From positions 15,841,996 to 15,905,995 of the forward strand of contig OY756968.1 in assembly GCA_963580455.1 (NCBI GenBank): DNA of 64,000 nt, in the 5' to 3' direction. The position numbers and the translations under genes were made by a program. Positions 49,938-63,800 of this stretch are shown here, piece after piece. Under the pieces are notes generated by a model. That model did not search any database, had not been told where the DNA came from, and saw nothing but the letters and a program-made list of their open reading frames with translations. Numbering within the stretch: position 1 is the first letter of the stretch; every line of letters starts with the position of its first letter. The DNA comes from Euonymus europaeus (taxonomy: Eukaryota; Streptophyta; Magnoliopsida; Celastrales; Celastraceae).

Positions 49938-52173
49938 GTGTACACTTTTTATTGTTCTTCTATGTCAAATTTTACGAGTATAAGTTTCCTAGATTATTTT
50001 GTTGCCTAAACAACAACTTTTTATGACAAATCAAAATAACCATTAAAAGCTCCTCCATAGAGAGAGTTGAGCAAATACGAACCATCAAAGTTGCTCGGTG
50101 CACACTTTTTATTGTTCCTCTATGTAAAATTTTATAGTATAAGCTTCAAAGATTATTTCGATACCAAAACGCCAACTTTCTATGACATATGGACAAAACC
50201 ATTAAAAGCTCCTCCATAGAGAGAGTTGTGTAACTTCGAACCATCAAAGTTGGTCGGTGTACACTTTTTATTGTTTCTCTATGTCAAATTTTTTGCGTAT
50301 AAACTTCCTAGACTATTTCGATGCCAAAACACGAACTTTCTATGACAAATGAACAAAACCGTTAAAAGCTCCTCCATGGAAAGAGTTGAGCAACTTCGAG
50401 CCACCAAAGTTGCTCTGTGTGAAGTTTTTATTGTTCTTCTATGTGAAATTTTATGAGTATATGCTTCCTACATTATTTCGATGCGAAAACACCAACTTTA
50501 TATGACAAATGGAATAAACCGTTAAAAGCTCCTCCATAGAGAGAGTTGTGCAAATTTGAACTATCAAATTTGCTCGGTGTACACCTTTTATTGTTCTTCT
50601 ATGTCAAATTTTTCGAGTAGAAGCTTAATAGATTATTTCGATGCCAAAACACCAACTTTCTACGACAAATGTAAAAATTTGTTAAAAGCTCCTCCATTGA
50701 GAGAGATGTGCAAATTCGAACAATCAAAGTTTCTCGGTGTACACCTTTTATCGTTCTTCTATGTCAAATTTTACGAGTATAAGCTTCCTAGATTATTTTG
50801 ATGACAAAACACCAATTTTCTACGAAAAATTAACGAAACCGTTACAAGCTCCTCCACAGAGAGAGTTGAGCAACTTCGGACCATCAAAGTTGCTCGGTGT
50901 ACACTTTTTATTGTTCTTCTATGTCAACTTTTACGAGTATAAGCTTTCTAGATTATTTCGATGCCAACACACCAACTTTCTATGACAAATCGAAATAACC
51001 ATTAAAAGCTCCTCCATGGAGAGAGTTGAGCAAATTCGAACCATCAAAGTTGCTCAGTGACTCGTTTTATTGTTCCTCTATGTCAAATTATTTGAGTATA
51101 AACTTCCTAGATTATTTCGATACCAAAACGCCAACTTTCCATGACAAATGGACAGAACCGTTAAAAACTCCTCTATAGAGAGAGTTGAGTAACTTCGGTC
51201 CATCAAAGTTGGTCGGTGTACACTTTTTATTGTTCTTCTATGTGAAATTCTATGTGTATATGCTTCCTAGATTATTTCGATGCCAAAACACCAACTTTCT
51301 ATGACAAATGGACAAAACCGTTAAAAGCTCCTCCATAGAGAGAGTTGAGCAACTTCGGACCATCAAAGTTGCTCGGTGTACACCTTTTATTGTTCTTCTA
51401 TGTCAAATTTTTCGACTATAAGCTTGCTAGATTATTTCGATGCCAAAACTCCGACTTTCTATGACAAATAGACAAAACCGTTAAAAGTACCTCATAGAAA
51501 GAGTTGAGCAACTTCGGACAGTCAAAGTTGCTCGGTGTACACTTTTTATGGAAAGAAATGTCAAATTTTATGAGTATAAGATTGCTAGATTGTTTCGATC
51601 CCAAAAGACTAACTTTCTATGAAAAATGCACAAGACCGCTAAAAGCTCCTCCATAAAGAGGTTTGCGCAAATTCGAACCATCAAAGTTGATCGCTAAACA
51701 CCTTTTATTGTTCTTCTATGTCAAATTTTTCGAGTATAAGCTTCCTAGATTATTTCGATGCCAAAACACCAACTTTATATGACAAATGGACAAAACCGTT
51801 AAAAGCTCCTCCATAGAGAGAGTTGCGCAAATTTGAACAATCAAAGTTGCTCGGTGTACACCTTTTATTGTTCTTCTATGTGAAATTTTTCGAGTAGAAG
51901 CTTCATAGATTATTTCGATGCCAAAACACCAACTTTCTACGAAAAATGTACAAATTTGTTAAAAGCTCCTCCATGGAGAGAGTTGCGCAAATTCGAACCA
52001 TCAAAGTTTCTCGGTGTACACCTTTTATCGTTCTTCTATGTCAAATTTTACGAGTATAAGCTTCCTAGATTATTTTGATGCCAAAACACCAATTTTCTAT
52101 GGCAAATTCACGAAACCGTTACAAGCTCCTCCGCAGAGAGAGTTGAGCAACTTCGGACCATCAAAGTTGCTCG
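49938..52173 (+). repeat. 2,236-bp (14-monomer) tandem duplication inside the HOR
   Basis: This segment repeats 47,702-49,937 at a constant offset of 2,236 bp: 48,501 with 50,737; 49,180 with 51,416; 49,778 with 52,014. The junction monomer is a hybrid. Up to 49,937 it follows the monomer that later reads ATGTCAACTTTT; from 49,969 it follows the monomer carrying AAGTTTCCTAGATTATTTTG. The exchange lies in the 31 identical bases 49,938-49,968. This is the expected product of one unequal exchange in monomer register, and appears recent because few differences separate the two copies. Confidence 0.92.
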
Positions 52174-54900
52174 GTGTACACTTTTTATTGTTCTTCTATG
52201 TCAACTTTTACGAGTATAAGCTTTCTAGATTATTTCGATGCCAACACACCAACTTTCTATGACAAATTGAAATAACCATTAAAAGCTCCTCCATGGAGAG
52301 AGTTGAGCAAATTCGAACCATCAATGTTGCTCGGTGACCCGTTTTATTGTTCCTCTATGTCAAATTATTTGAGTATAAGCTTCCTAAATTATTTCGATAC
52401 CAAAACGCCAACTTTCCATGACAAATGGACTGAACCGTTAAAAACACCTCCATAGAAAGAGTTGAGTAACTTCGGACCATCAAAGTTGGTCGGTGTACAG
52501 TTTTTATTGTTCTTCTTTGTCGAATTTTTTGCGTATAAACTTCTTAGATTATTTCGATACCAAAACATGAACTTTCTATGACAAATGAACAAAACCGTTA
52601 AAAACTCCTCCATAGAAAGAGTTGAGAAACTTCGGACCGTCAAAGTTGCTCTGTGTACACTTTTTATTGTTCTTCTATGTGAAATTCTATGAGTATATGC
52701 TTCCTAGATTATTTCGATGCAAAAACACCAACTTTCTACGCGAAATGGATAAAACCGTTAAAAGCTCCTCCAAAGAGAGAGTTGAGCAACCTCGGACCGT
52801 CAACTTTGCTCTGCGTGCACTTTTTATTGTTCTTGTATGTCAAATTTTTTGCGTATAAGCTTCCTAGATTATTTCAATTCCAGAACACCCACTTTCTATG
52901 ACAAATGAACAAAACCGTTAAAAGCTCCTCCATAGAGAGAGTTGAGCAACTTTGGACCATCAATGTTGCTCGGTGTACACCTATTATTGTTATTCTGTGT
53001 CAAATTTTTCGAGTATAAGCTTCCTAGATTATTTCGATGCCAAAACACCAACTTTCTATGACAAATGGACAAAACCTTTAAAAGTACCTCCATAGAGAGA
53101 GTTGAGCAACTTCGAACCGTCGATGTTTCTCGGTGTACACTTTTTATTGAAAGAAATGTCAAATTTTATGAGTATAAGCTTCCTAGATTATTTCAATCCC
53201 AAAACACTAACTTTCTATAAAAATTCACAAAATCGTTAAAAGTTCCTCCATAGAGAGAGTTGCGCAAATTCGAACCATCAAAGTTGCTCTATGTACACCT
53301 TTTATTGTTCTTCTATGTCAAATTTTTCGACTTAAGCTTCCTAGATTATTTCGATGACAAAACACCAACTTTCTATGACAAATGGAAAAAACCGTTAAAA
53401 GCTCCTTCATAGAGGGAGTTGAGCAACTTTGGAACGTCAAAGTTGTGTAGTGTACCTCTTTTATTGTTCTTCTATGTCAAATTTTGTGTGTTTATGCTTT
53501 CAAGATTATTTCGATGCCAAAACACCAGCTTTTTATGAAAAATGCACAAAACCGTTAAAAGCTCCTCCATTGAGAGAGTTGAGCAACTTCGGCCCATCAA
53601 AGTTGCTCAGTGTACACTTTTTATTGTTCTTCTATGTCAAATTTTACGAGTATAAGTTTCCTAGATTATTTTGTTGCCTAAACAACAACTTTTTATGACA
53701 AATCAAAATAACCATTAAAAGCTCCTCCATAGAGAGAGTTGAGCAAATACGAACCATCAAAGTTGCTCGGTGCACACTTTTTATTGTTCCTCTATGTAAA
53801 ATTTTATAGTATAAGCTTCAAAGATTATTTCGATACCAAAACGCCAACTTTCTATGACATATGGACAAAACCATTAAAAGCTCCTCGATAGAGAGAGTTG
53901 TGTAACTTCGAACCATCAAAGTTGGTCGGTGTACACTTTTTATTGTTTCTCTATGTCAAATTTTTTGCGTATAAACTTCCTAGACTATTTCGATGCCAAA
54001 ACACGAACTTTCTATGACAAATGAACAAAACCGTTAAAAGCTCCTCCATGGAAAGAGTTGAGCAACTTCGAGCCACCAAAGTTGCTCTGTGTGAAGTTTT
54101 TGTTGTTCTTCTATGTGAAATTTTATGAGTATATGCTTCCTAGATTATTTCGATGCGAAAACACCAACTTTATATGACAAATGGAATAAACCATTAAAAG
54201 CTCCTCCATAGAGAGAGTTGTGCAAATTTGAACTATCAAAGTTGCTCGGTGTACACCTTTTATTGTTCTTCTATGTGAAATTTTTCGAGTAGAAGCTTAA
54301 TAGATTATTTCGATGCGAAAACAACAACTTTCTACGACAAATGTAAAAATTTGTTAAAAGCTCCTCCATTGAGAGAGATGTGCAAATTCGAACAATCAAA
54401 GTTTCTCGGTGTACACCTTTTATCGTTCTTCTATGTCAAATTTTACGAGTATAAGCTTCCTAGATTATTTTGATGACAAAACACCAATTTTCTACGAAAA
54501 ATTAACGAAACCGTTACAAGCTCCTCCACAGAAAGAGTTGAGCAACTTCGGACCATCAAAGTTGCTCGGTGTACACTTTTTATTGTTCTTCTATGTCAAC
54601 TTTTACGAGTATAAGCTTTCTAGATTATTTCGATGCCAACACACCAACTTTCTATGACAAATCGAAATAACCATTAAAAGCTCCTCCATGGAGAGAGTTG
54701 AGCAAATTCGAACCATCAAAGTTGCTCAGTGACTCGTTTTATTGTTCCTCTATGTCAAATTATTTGAGTATAAACTTCCTAGATTATTTCGATACCAAAA
54801 CGCCAACTTTCCATGACAAATGGACAGAACCGTTAAAAACTCCTCCATAGAGAGAGTTGAGTAACTTCGGACCATCAAAGTTGGTCGGTGTACACTTTTT
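51263..54900 (+). repeat. HOR unit 6, short type, last unit of the 3.9-kb array
   Basis: Resumes the HOR after the duplicated segment and follows the short form (no 99-bp insertion near 53,650; TTTTGATGACAAAAC near 54,468). It carries AGTATAAGATTGC like units 2 and 4, plus own changes such as CCTCATAGA-adjacent GAATTTCTT-type differences around 52,400-52,620. It does not reach the one-monomer deletion junction; after about 54,900 the array passes into repeated copies of one monomer type. Confidence 0.8.
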
Positions 54901-55175
54901 ATTGTTCCTCTATGTCAAATTATTTGAGTATAAGCTTCCTATATTATTTCGATACCAAAACGCCAAATTTCCATGACAAATGGACAGAACCGTTAAAAAC
55001 TCCTCCATAGAGAGAGTTGAGTAACTTCGGACCATCAAAATTGGTCGGTGTACACTTTTTATTGTTCCTCTATGTCAAATTATTTGAGTATAAGCTTCCT
55101 AGATTATTTCGATACCAAAACGCCAAATTTCCATGACAAATGGGCAGAACCGTTAAAAACTCCTCCATAGAGAGA
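54741..55175 (+). repeat. Local triplication of one monomer type
   Basis: The monomer starting ATTGTTCCTCTATGTCAAAT with TTATTTGAGTATAA occurs once per 3.9-kb unit elsewhere, but three times in a row here, at 54,741, 54,901 and 55,061 (period exactly 160). The second and third share CGCCAAATTTCC. The third passes near 55,170 into a TTGTGAAACTTCGG monomer. This is a single-monomer unequal exchange at the edge of the HOR array. Confidence 0.85.
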
Positions 55176-57800
55176 GTTGTGAAACTTCGGACCATCAAAG
55201 TTGCTCTGTATACACTTTTTATTGTTCTTCTATGTGAAATTCTATGAGTATATGCTTCCTAGATTATTTCGATGCCAAAACACCAACTTTTTATGAGAAA
55301 TGGATAAAACCGTTAAAAGCTCCTCCAAAGAGAGAGTTGAGCAACCTCGGACCGTCAACTTTGCTCTGCGTACACTTTTTATTGTTCTTGTATGTCAAAT
55401 TTTTTGCGTATAAGCTTCCTAGATTATTTCGATTCCAGAACACCCACTTTCTATGACAAATGAACAAAACCGTTAAAAGTGCCTCCATAGAGAGAGTTGA
55501 GCAACTTCGGACCGTCAAAGTTGCTCAGTTTACCTCTTTTACTGTTCTTCTATGTCAAATTTTGTGTGTTTATGCTTTCAAGATTATTTCGATGCCAAAA
55601 CACCAGCTTTTTATGAAAAATGCACAAAACCGTTAAAAGCTCCTCCATTGAGAGAGTTGAGCAACTTCGGCCCATCAAAGTTGCTCGGTGTACACTTTTT
55701 ATTGTTCTTCTATGTCAAATTTTACGAGTATAAGCTTCCTAGATTATTTCGATGCCTAAACAGCAACTTTCTATGACAAATCAAAATAACCATTAAAAGC
55801 TCCTCCATAGAGAGAGTTGAGCTAATACGAACCATCAAAGTTGCTCGGTGTACACTTTTTATAGTTCCCCTATGTCAAATTTTATAGTATAAGTTTCAAA
55901 GATTATTTCGATACCAAAACGCCTACTTTCTATGACAAATGGACAAAACCATTAAAAGCTCCTCCATAGAGAGAGTTGAGTAACTTCGGACCATCAAAGT
56001 TGGTCGGTGTACACTTTTTATTGTTTCTCTATGTCAAAATTTTTTGCGTATAAACTTCCTAGACTATTTCGATGCCAAAACACGAACTTTCTATGACAAA
56101 TGAACAAAACCGTTAAAAGCTCCTCCATGGAAAGAGTTGAGCAACTTCGGGCCACCAAAAGTTGCTCTATGTGAAGTTTTTATTGTTCTTCTATGTGAAA
56201 TTTTATGAGTATATGCTTCCTAGATTATTTCGATGCGAAAACACCAACTTTCTTTGAGAAATGGACAAAACCGTTAAAAGCTCCTCCAAAGAGAGAGTTG
56301 AGCAACCTCGGACCGTCAACGTTGCTCTGTGTACACTTTTTATTGTTCTTCTATGTCAAATATTTTGCGTATAAGCTTCCTAGATTATTTCGATTCCAAA
56401 ACACCAACTTTCTATGACAAATGGACAAAACCGTTAAAAGCTCCTCCATAGAGAGAGTTGAGCAACTTCGGACCATCAAAGTTGCTTGGTGTGTACTTTT
56501 TATTGAAAGAAATGTCAAATTTTATGAGTTTAAGCTTGCTATATTGTTTCGATCCCAAAAGACTAACTTTCTATAAAAAATGCATAAGACCGCTAAAATC
56601 TCTTCCATAAAGAGGTTTGCGCAAATTCGAACCATCAATGTTGATCGCTATACAACTTTTATTGTTCTTCTATGTCAAATTTTTCGAGTATAAGCTTCCT
56701 AAATTATTTCGATGCCAAAACACCAACTTTATATGACAAATGGACAAAACCGTTAAAAGCTCCTCCATAGAGAGAGTTGCACAAATTTGAACTATCAAAG
56801 TTGCTCGGTGTACACCTTTTATTGTTCTTCTATGTCAACTTTTTCGAGTATAAGCTTCCTAGATTATTTCGATGCCAAAACACCATCTTTCTATGACAAA
56901 TGCACAAAACCATTAAAAGCTCCTCCATAGAGAGAGTTGCGCAAATTCGAACCATCAAAGTTGCTCGGTGTACACCTTTTATTGTTCTTCTCTGTCAAAT
57001 TTTTCGAGTTAAGCTTCCTAGATTATTTCGATGACAAAACACCAACTTTCTATGACAAATGGAAAAAACCATTAAAAGCTCCTTCATAGAGGGAGTTGAG
57101 CAACTTCGGACCGTCAAAGTTGTTTAGTGTACCTCTTTTATTGTTCTTCTATGTCAAATTTTATGTGTTTATGCTTTCAAGATTATTTCGATGCCAAAAC
57201 ACCAGCTTTTTATGAAAAATGCACAAAACCGTTAAAAGCTCCTCCATTGAAAGAGTTGAGCAACTTCGGACCATCAAAGTTGCTCGGTGTACACTTTTTA
57301 TTGTTCTTCTATGTCAAATTTTACGAGTATAAGCTTCCTAGATTATTTCGATGCCTAAACATTAACTTTCTATGACAAATCAAAATAACCATTAAAAGCA
57401 CCTCCGTAGAGAGACTTGAGCAAATACGAACCATCGAAGTTGCTCGGTGTTCACTTTTTATTGTTCCTCTATGTCAAATTTTATAGTGTAAGCTTCGAAG
57501 ATTATTTCGATACCAAAACGCCAACTTTCTATGACAAATGGACAAAACCGTTAAAAGCTCCTCCATAGAGAGAGTTGAGCAACTTCGAACCATCAAAGTT
57601 GCTCGGTGTACACCTTTTATTGTTCTTCTATGTCAAATTTTTCGACTATAAGCTTCCAAGATTATTTCGATGCCAAAACACCAACTTTCAATGACAAATG
57701 GGCAAAACCGTTAAAAGTACCTCCATAGAAAGAGTTGAGCAACTTCGGACAGTCAAAGTTGCTCGGTGTACACTTTTTATTGAAAGAAATGTTAAATTTT
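55176..57800 (+). repeat. Satellite with a 10-monomer module
   Basis: Monomers of the GTGTTTATGCTTTCAAGATT type recur at about 55,566 and 57,165, near 1,599 bp apart. The same spacing is seen in copy alpha (14,393 with 15,987). This segment therefore resembles the pre-LTR part of the 44-monomer HOR rather than the 3.9-kb HOR. No non-satellite DNA. Confidence 0.75.
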
Positions 57801-60800
57801 ATGAGTATAAGCTTCCTAGATTATTTTGATGCCAAAACACCAATTTTCTATGGCAAATTCACGAAACCGTTACAAGCTCCTCCATAGAGAGAGTTGAGCA
57901 ACTTCGGACCATCAAAGTTGCTCGGTGTACACCTTTTATTGTTCTTCTATGTCAACTTTTACGAGTATAAGCTTTCTAGATTATTTCGATACCAACACAC
58001 CAACTTTCTATGGAAAATCGAAATAACCATTAAAAGCTCCTTCATAGAGAGAGATGAGCAAATTCGAACCATCAAAGTTGCTCCCCGACTCGTTTTATTG
58101 TTCCTCTATGTCAAATTATTTGAGTATAAGCTTCCTAGATTATTTCAATACCAAAACGCCAACTTTCTATGACAAATGGACAAAACCATTAAAAGCTCCT
58201 CCATAGAGAGAGTTGAGTAACTTCGGACCATCTAAGTTGGTCGGTGTACACTTTTTATTGTTCTTTTTTGTCAAATTTTTTGCGTATAAACATCTTAGAT
58301 TATTTCGATGCCAAAACACGAACTTTCTATGACAAATGAACAAAACCGTTAAAAGCTCTTCCATAGAAAGAGTTGAGCATTTTCAGGCCATCAAAGCTGC
58401 TATGTGTACACTTTTTATTGTTCTTCTATGTGAAATTCTATGAGTATATGCTTCCGAGATTATTTCGATGCCAAAACACCAACTTTCTATGAAAAATGGA
58501 TAAAACCGTTAAAAGCTCCTCCAAAGAGAGAATTGAGCAACCTCGGACCGTCAACTTTGCTCTGTGTACACTTTTTATTGTTCTTGTATGTCAAATTTTT
58601 TGCGTATAAGCTTCCTAGATTATTTCGATTCCAAAACACCCACTTTCTATGACAAATGAACAAGTCCGTTAAAAGCTCCTCCATAGAGAGAGTTGAGCAA
58701 CTTTAGACCATCAATATTGCTCGGTGTACACCTATTATTGTTAGTCTGTGTCAAATTTTTTGAGTATAAGCTTCCTAGATTATTTCGATGCCAAAACACC
58801 AACTTTCTATGACAAATGGACAAAACCTTTAAAAGTACCTCCATAGAGAGAGTTGAGCAACTTCGAACCGTTGATGTTTCTGGGTGTACACTTTTTATTG
58901 AAAGAAATGTCAAATTTTATGAGTATAAGCTTCCTAGATTATTTCAATCCCAAAACACTAACTTTCTATGAAAATTCACAAAACCGTTAAAAGTTCCTCC
59001 ACAGAGAGAGTTGCGCAAATTCGAACCATCGAAGTTGCTCATTGTACATCTTTTATTGTTCTTCTATGTCAAATTTTTCGAGTGTAAGCTTCCTAGATTA
59101 TTTCGATGCCAAAACACCAACTTTCTATGACAAATGGACAAAACCGCTAAAAGCTCATCCATAAAGAGAGGTGCGCAAATTTGAACTATAAAAGTTGCTC
59201 GGTGTACACCTTTTATTGCTCTTCTATGTCAAATTTTTCGAGTATAAGGTTCCTAGACTATTTCGATGCAAAAATACCAACTTTCTATGACAAATGGACA
59301 AAACCGTTAAAAGCTCCTCCATAGAGAGAGTTGCGCAAATTTGAACTATCAAAGTTGCTCGGTGTACACCTTTTATTGTTCTTCTATGTCAAATTTTTCG
59401 AGTACAAGCTTCCTAGATTATTTCGATGCCAAAACACCAACTTTCTATGACAAATGCACAAAACCTTTAAAAGCTCCACAATAGAGAGAGTTGCTCAAAT
59501 TCGAACCATCAAAGTTCCTCGTTGTACACCTTTTATTGTTCTTCTATGTCAAATTTTATGAGTATAAGCTTCCTAGATTATTTCGATGTCAAAATACCAA
59601 CTTCCTATGACAAATCGACGAAACCGTTAAAAGCTCCTCCATAGAGAGAGTTGAGCGACTTCGGACCGTCAAAGTTGCTCGGTGTAAACTTTTTATTGTT
59701 CTTCTATGTCAAATTTTACGAGTATAAGCTTCCTAGATTATTTCGATGCCTAATTAACAACTTTCTATGACAAATCAAAATAACCATTAAAAGCTCCTCC
59801 ATAGAGAGAGTTGAGCAAATACGAACCATCAAAGTTGCTCGGTGTAAACTTTTTATTGTTCCTCTATGTCAAATTTTTTTAGTATAAGCTTTATAGATTA
59901 TTTCGATAACAAAACCCCAACTTTCTATGACAAATGGACAAAACCGTTAAAAGCTCCTCTCATAGAGAGAGTTGAGTAGCTTCAGACCATCAAAGTTAGT
60001 CGGCGTACACTTTTTACTGTTCTTCTATGTCAAATTTTTTGCGTATAAACCTCCTAGAATATTTCGATGCCAAAACACGAATTTTCTATGATAAATGAAC
60101 AAAACCGTTAAAAGCTCCTCCATAGAAAGAGTTGAGCAACTTCGGGCCATCAAAGTTGCTCCATGTACACTTTTTATTGTTCTTCTTTGTAAAATTTTAT
60201 GAGCATATGCTTCCTATATTATTTCGATGCCAAAACACGAACTTTCTATGAGAAATGGATAAAACCGTTAAACGCTCCTCGAAAGAGAGGGTTGAGCAAC
60301 CTCGGACCGTCAATGTTGCTCTCAGTACACTTTTTATTGTTCTTATATGTCAAATTTTTTTGCGTATAAGCGTCCTAGATTATTTTGATTCCAAAACACC
60401 AACTTTCTATGACAAATAGACAAAACTGTTAAAAGGACCTCCATAGAGAGAGTTGAGCAACTTCGGACCATCAAAGTTTCTTGGTGTACACTTTTTATTG
60501 TTCTTCTATGTCAAATTTTACGAGTCTAAGCTTCCAAGATTATTTTGATGCGAGAACACCAACTTTCTATGACAAATCGACGAAACCATTAAAAGCTCCT
60601 CCATAGAGAGAGTTGAGCAACTTCGGACCATCAAAATTGCTCGGTGTACACTTTTTATTTTTCTTCTACGCCAAATTTTATGAGTATAAGCTTCCTAGAT
60701 TATTTCGATGCCAAAACACCAACTTCCTATGAGAAATCGACGAAACCGTTAACAGCTCCTCCATATAGAGAGTTGAGCAAATTCGGACCATCTAAGATGC

Positions 60801-63800
60801 TCTGTGTACACTTTTTATTGTTCTTCTATGTCAAATTTTATGAGTATAAGCTTCCTAGATTATTTCGATGCCTAAACAACAACTTTCTATGACAAATCAA
60901 AGTAACCATTAAAAGCTCCTCCATAGAGAGACTTGAGCAAATACGAACCATCAAAGTTGCTCGGTGTACACTTTTTATTGTTTCTCTATGTCAAATTTTA
61001 TAGTATAAGCTTCCAAGACTATTTCGATACCAAAACGCAAACTTTCTATGACAAATGAACAAAACCATTAAAAGCTCCTCCATAGAGAGAGTTGAGTAAC
61101 TTCGGACCATCAAAGTTGGTCGATGTACAATTTTTATTGTTTCTCTATGTCAAATTTTTTGCGTATAAGCTTCGAAGATTATTTCGATTCCAAAACACCA
61201 ACTTTCTATGACAAATGGACAAAACCGTTAAAAGCTCCCCCATAGAGAGAGTTGAGCAACTTCGGACCATCAAAGTTGCTCGTTGTACACCTTTTATTGT
61301 TCTTCTATGTCAAATTTTTCGAGTATAAGCTTCCTAGATTATTTCGATGGCAAAACACCAACTTTCTATGACAAATGTACCAATTTGTTAAAAGCTCCTC
61401 CATAGAGAGAGTTGCGCAAATTTGAACCATCAAAGTTGCTCGGTGTACACCTTTTATCGTTCTTCTATGTCAAATTTTTCGAGTATAACCTTCCTAGATT
61501 ATTTTGATGCCAAAACACCAATTTTCTATGGCAAATTGACGAAACCGTTACAAGCTCCACCATAGAGAGAGTTGAGCAACTTCGGACCATCAAAGTTGCT
61601 CGGTGTACACTTTTTATTGTTCTTCTATGTAAAATTTTACGAGTATAAGCTTTCTAGATTATTTCGATGCCAACACACCAACTTTCCATGAAAAATCGAA
61701 ATGACCATTAAAAGCTCCTCCATAGAGAGAGTTGAGAAATTCGAACCATCAAAGTTTCTCGGTGCACTCGTTTTATTGTTCCTCTATGTCAAATTATTTG
61801 AGTATAAGCTTCCTAGATTATTTCGATACCAAAACGCCAACTTTTTATGACAAATGGACAGAATCGTTAAAAGTTCCTCCATAGAGAGAGTTGCGCAAAT
61901 TTGAACTATCAAAGTTGCTCGGTGTACACCTTTTATTGTTCTTTTACGTCAAATTCTATGAGTATATGCTTCCAAGATTATTTCGATGCCAAAACACCAA
62001 CTTTCTATGAGAAATGGATAAAACCGATAAAAGCTCCTCCAAAGAGAGAGTTGAGCAACCTCGGACCGTCAACTTTGCTCTGTGTACACTTTTTATTGTT
62101 CTTGTATGTCAAATTTTCTGCTTATAAGTTTCCTAGATTATTTCGATTCCAAAACATCCACTTTCTATGACAAATGAACAAAACCGTTAAAAGTGCCTCC
62201 ATAGAGAGAGTTGAGCAACTTTGGACCATCAATGTTGCTCGGTGTACACCTTTTATTGTTATTCTGTGTCAAATTTTTCGAGTATAAGCTTCCTAGATTA
62301 TTTCGATACCAAAACACCAACTTTCTATGACAAATGGACAAAAACTTTAAAAGTACCTCCATAGAGAGAGTTGAGCAACTTTGAACCGTCGATGTTTCTC
62401 AGTGTACACCTTTTATTGAAAGAAATGTCAAATTTTATGAGCATAAGCTTCCTAGATTATTTCAATCCCAAAACACTAACTTTCTATAAAAATTCATAAA
62501 ACTGTTAAAAGTTCCTCAATAAAGAGAGTTCCGCAAATTCGAACTATCAAAGTTGCTCGGAGTACACCTTTTATTGTTCTTCTATGTCAAATTTTTCGAG
62601 TATAAGGTTCCTAGACTATTTTGATGCCAAAATACCAACTTTCTATGACAAATGCACAAAACCGTTAAAAGCTCCTCCATAGAGAGAGTTACGCAAATTC
62701 GAACCATCAAAGTTGCTCGGTGTACACCTTTTATTGTTCTTCTATGTCAAATTTTTCGAGTTAAGCTTCCTAGATTATTTCGATGACAAAACACAATTTT
62801 TATATGACAAATGGAAAAAACCGTTAAAAGCTTCATCATAGAGGGAGTTGAACAACTTCGAACCATCAAAGTTGCTCAGTGTACATATTTTATTGTTCTT
62901 CTATGTCAAATTTTATGTGTTTGTGCTTTCGAGATTATTTCGATGCCAAAACACCAGCTTTCTATGAAAAATGCACAAAACCGTTAAAAGCTCTTCCATT
63001 GAGTGAGTTGAGCAACTTCGGAACATCGAAGTTGCTCGGTGTACAACTTTTTTGTTCTTCTATCTCAAATTTTACGAGTATAAGCTTCCTAGATTATTTC
63101 GATGCCAAAACAAGAACTTTCTATGACAGATGGAAAAAACCGTTAAAAGCTCCTCCAAAGAGAGAGTTGAGCAACCTCGGACCGTCAACGTTGCTCTGTG
63201 TACACTTTTTATTGTTCTTCTATGTCAAATTTGTGCATATAAGATTCTTAGATTATTTCGATTCCAAATCACCAACTTTCTATGACAAATGGACAAAACC
63301 GTTAAAAAGCTCCTCCATAGAGAGAGTTGAGTAGCTTCGGACCATCAAAGTTGGTCGGTGTACACTTTTTATTGTTCTTCTATGTCAAATTTTTTGCGTA
63401 TAGACTTCCTAAATTATTTCGATGACAAAACACGAATTTTCTATGATAAATGAACAAAACCGTTAAAAGCTCCTCCATAGAAAGAGTTGAGGATCTTCGG
63501 GCCATCAAAGTTGCTCCGTGTACACTTTTTATTGTTCTTCTATGTGAAATTTTATGAGCATATGCTTCCTATATTATTTCGATGCCAAAACACCAACTTT
63601 ATAAGAGAAATGGATAAAACCGTTAAAAGCTCCTCGAAAGAAAGGGTTGAGCAACCTCGGACCGTCAAAGTTGCTCTCAGTAAACTTTTTATTGTTCTTC
63701 TATGTCAAATTTTTTTGCGTATAAGCTTCCTAGATTATTTTGATTCCAAAACACCAACTTTCTATGACAAATAGACAAAACCGTTAAAAGCTCCTCCAAA

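Noticed and set aside
62879..63334. Longest open frame (151 codons), spanning three monomers
   Set aside because: Its translation is the same satellite translation repeated. Frames stay open across 159-bp monomers because 159 is divisible by three. There is no conserved domain, and equal-quality frames occur on both strands.
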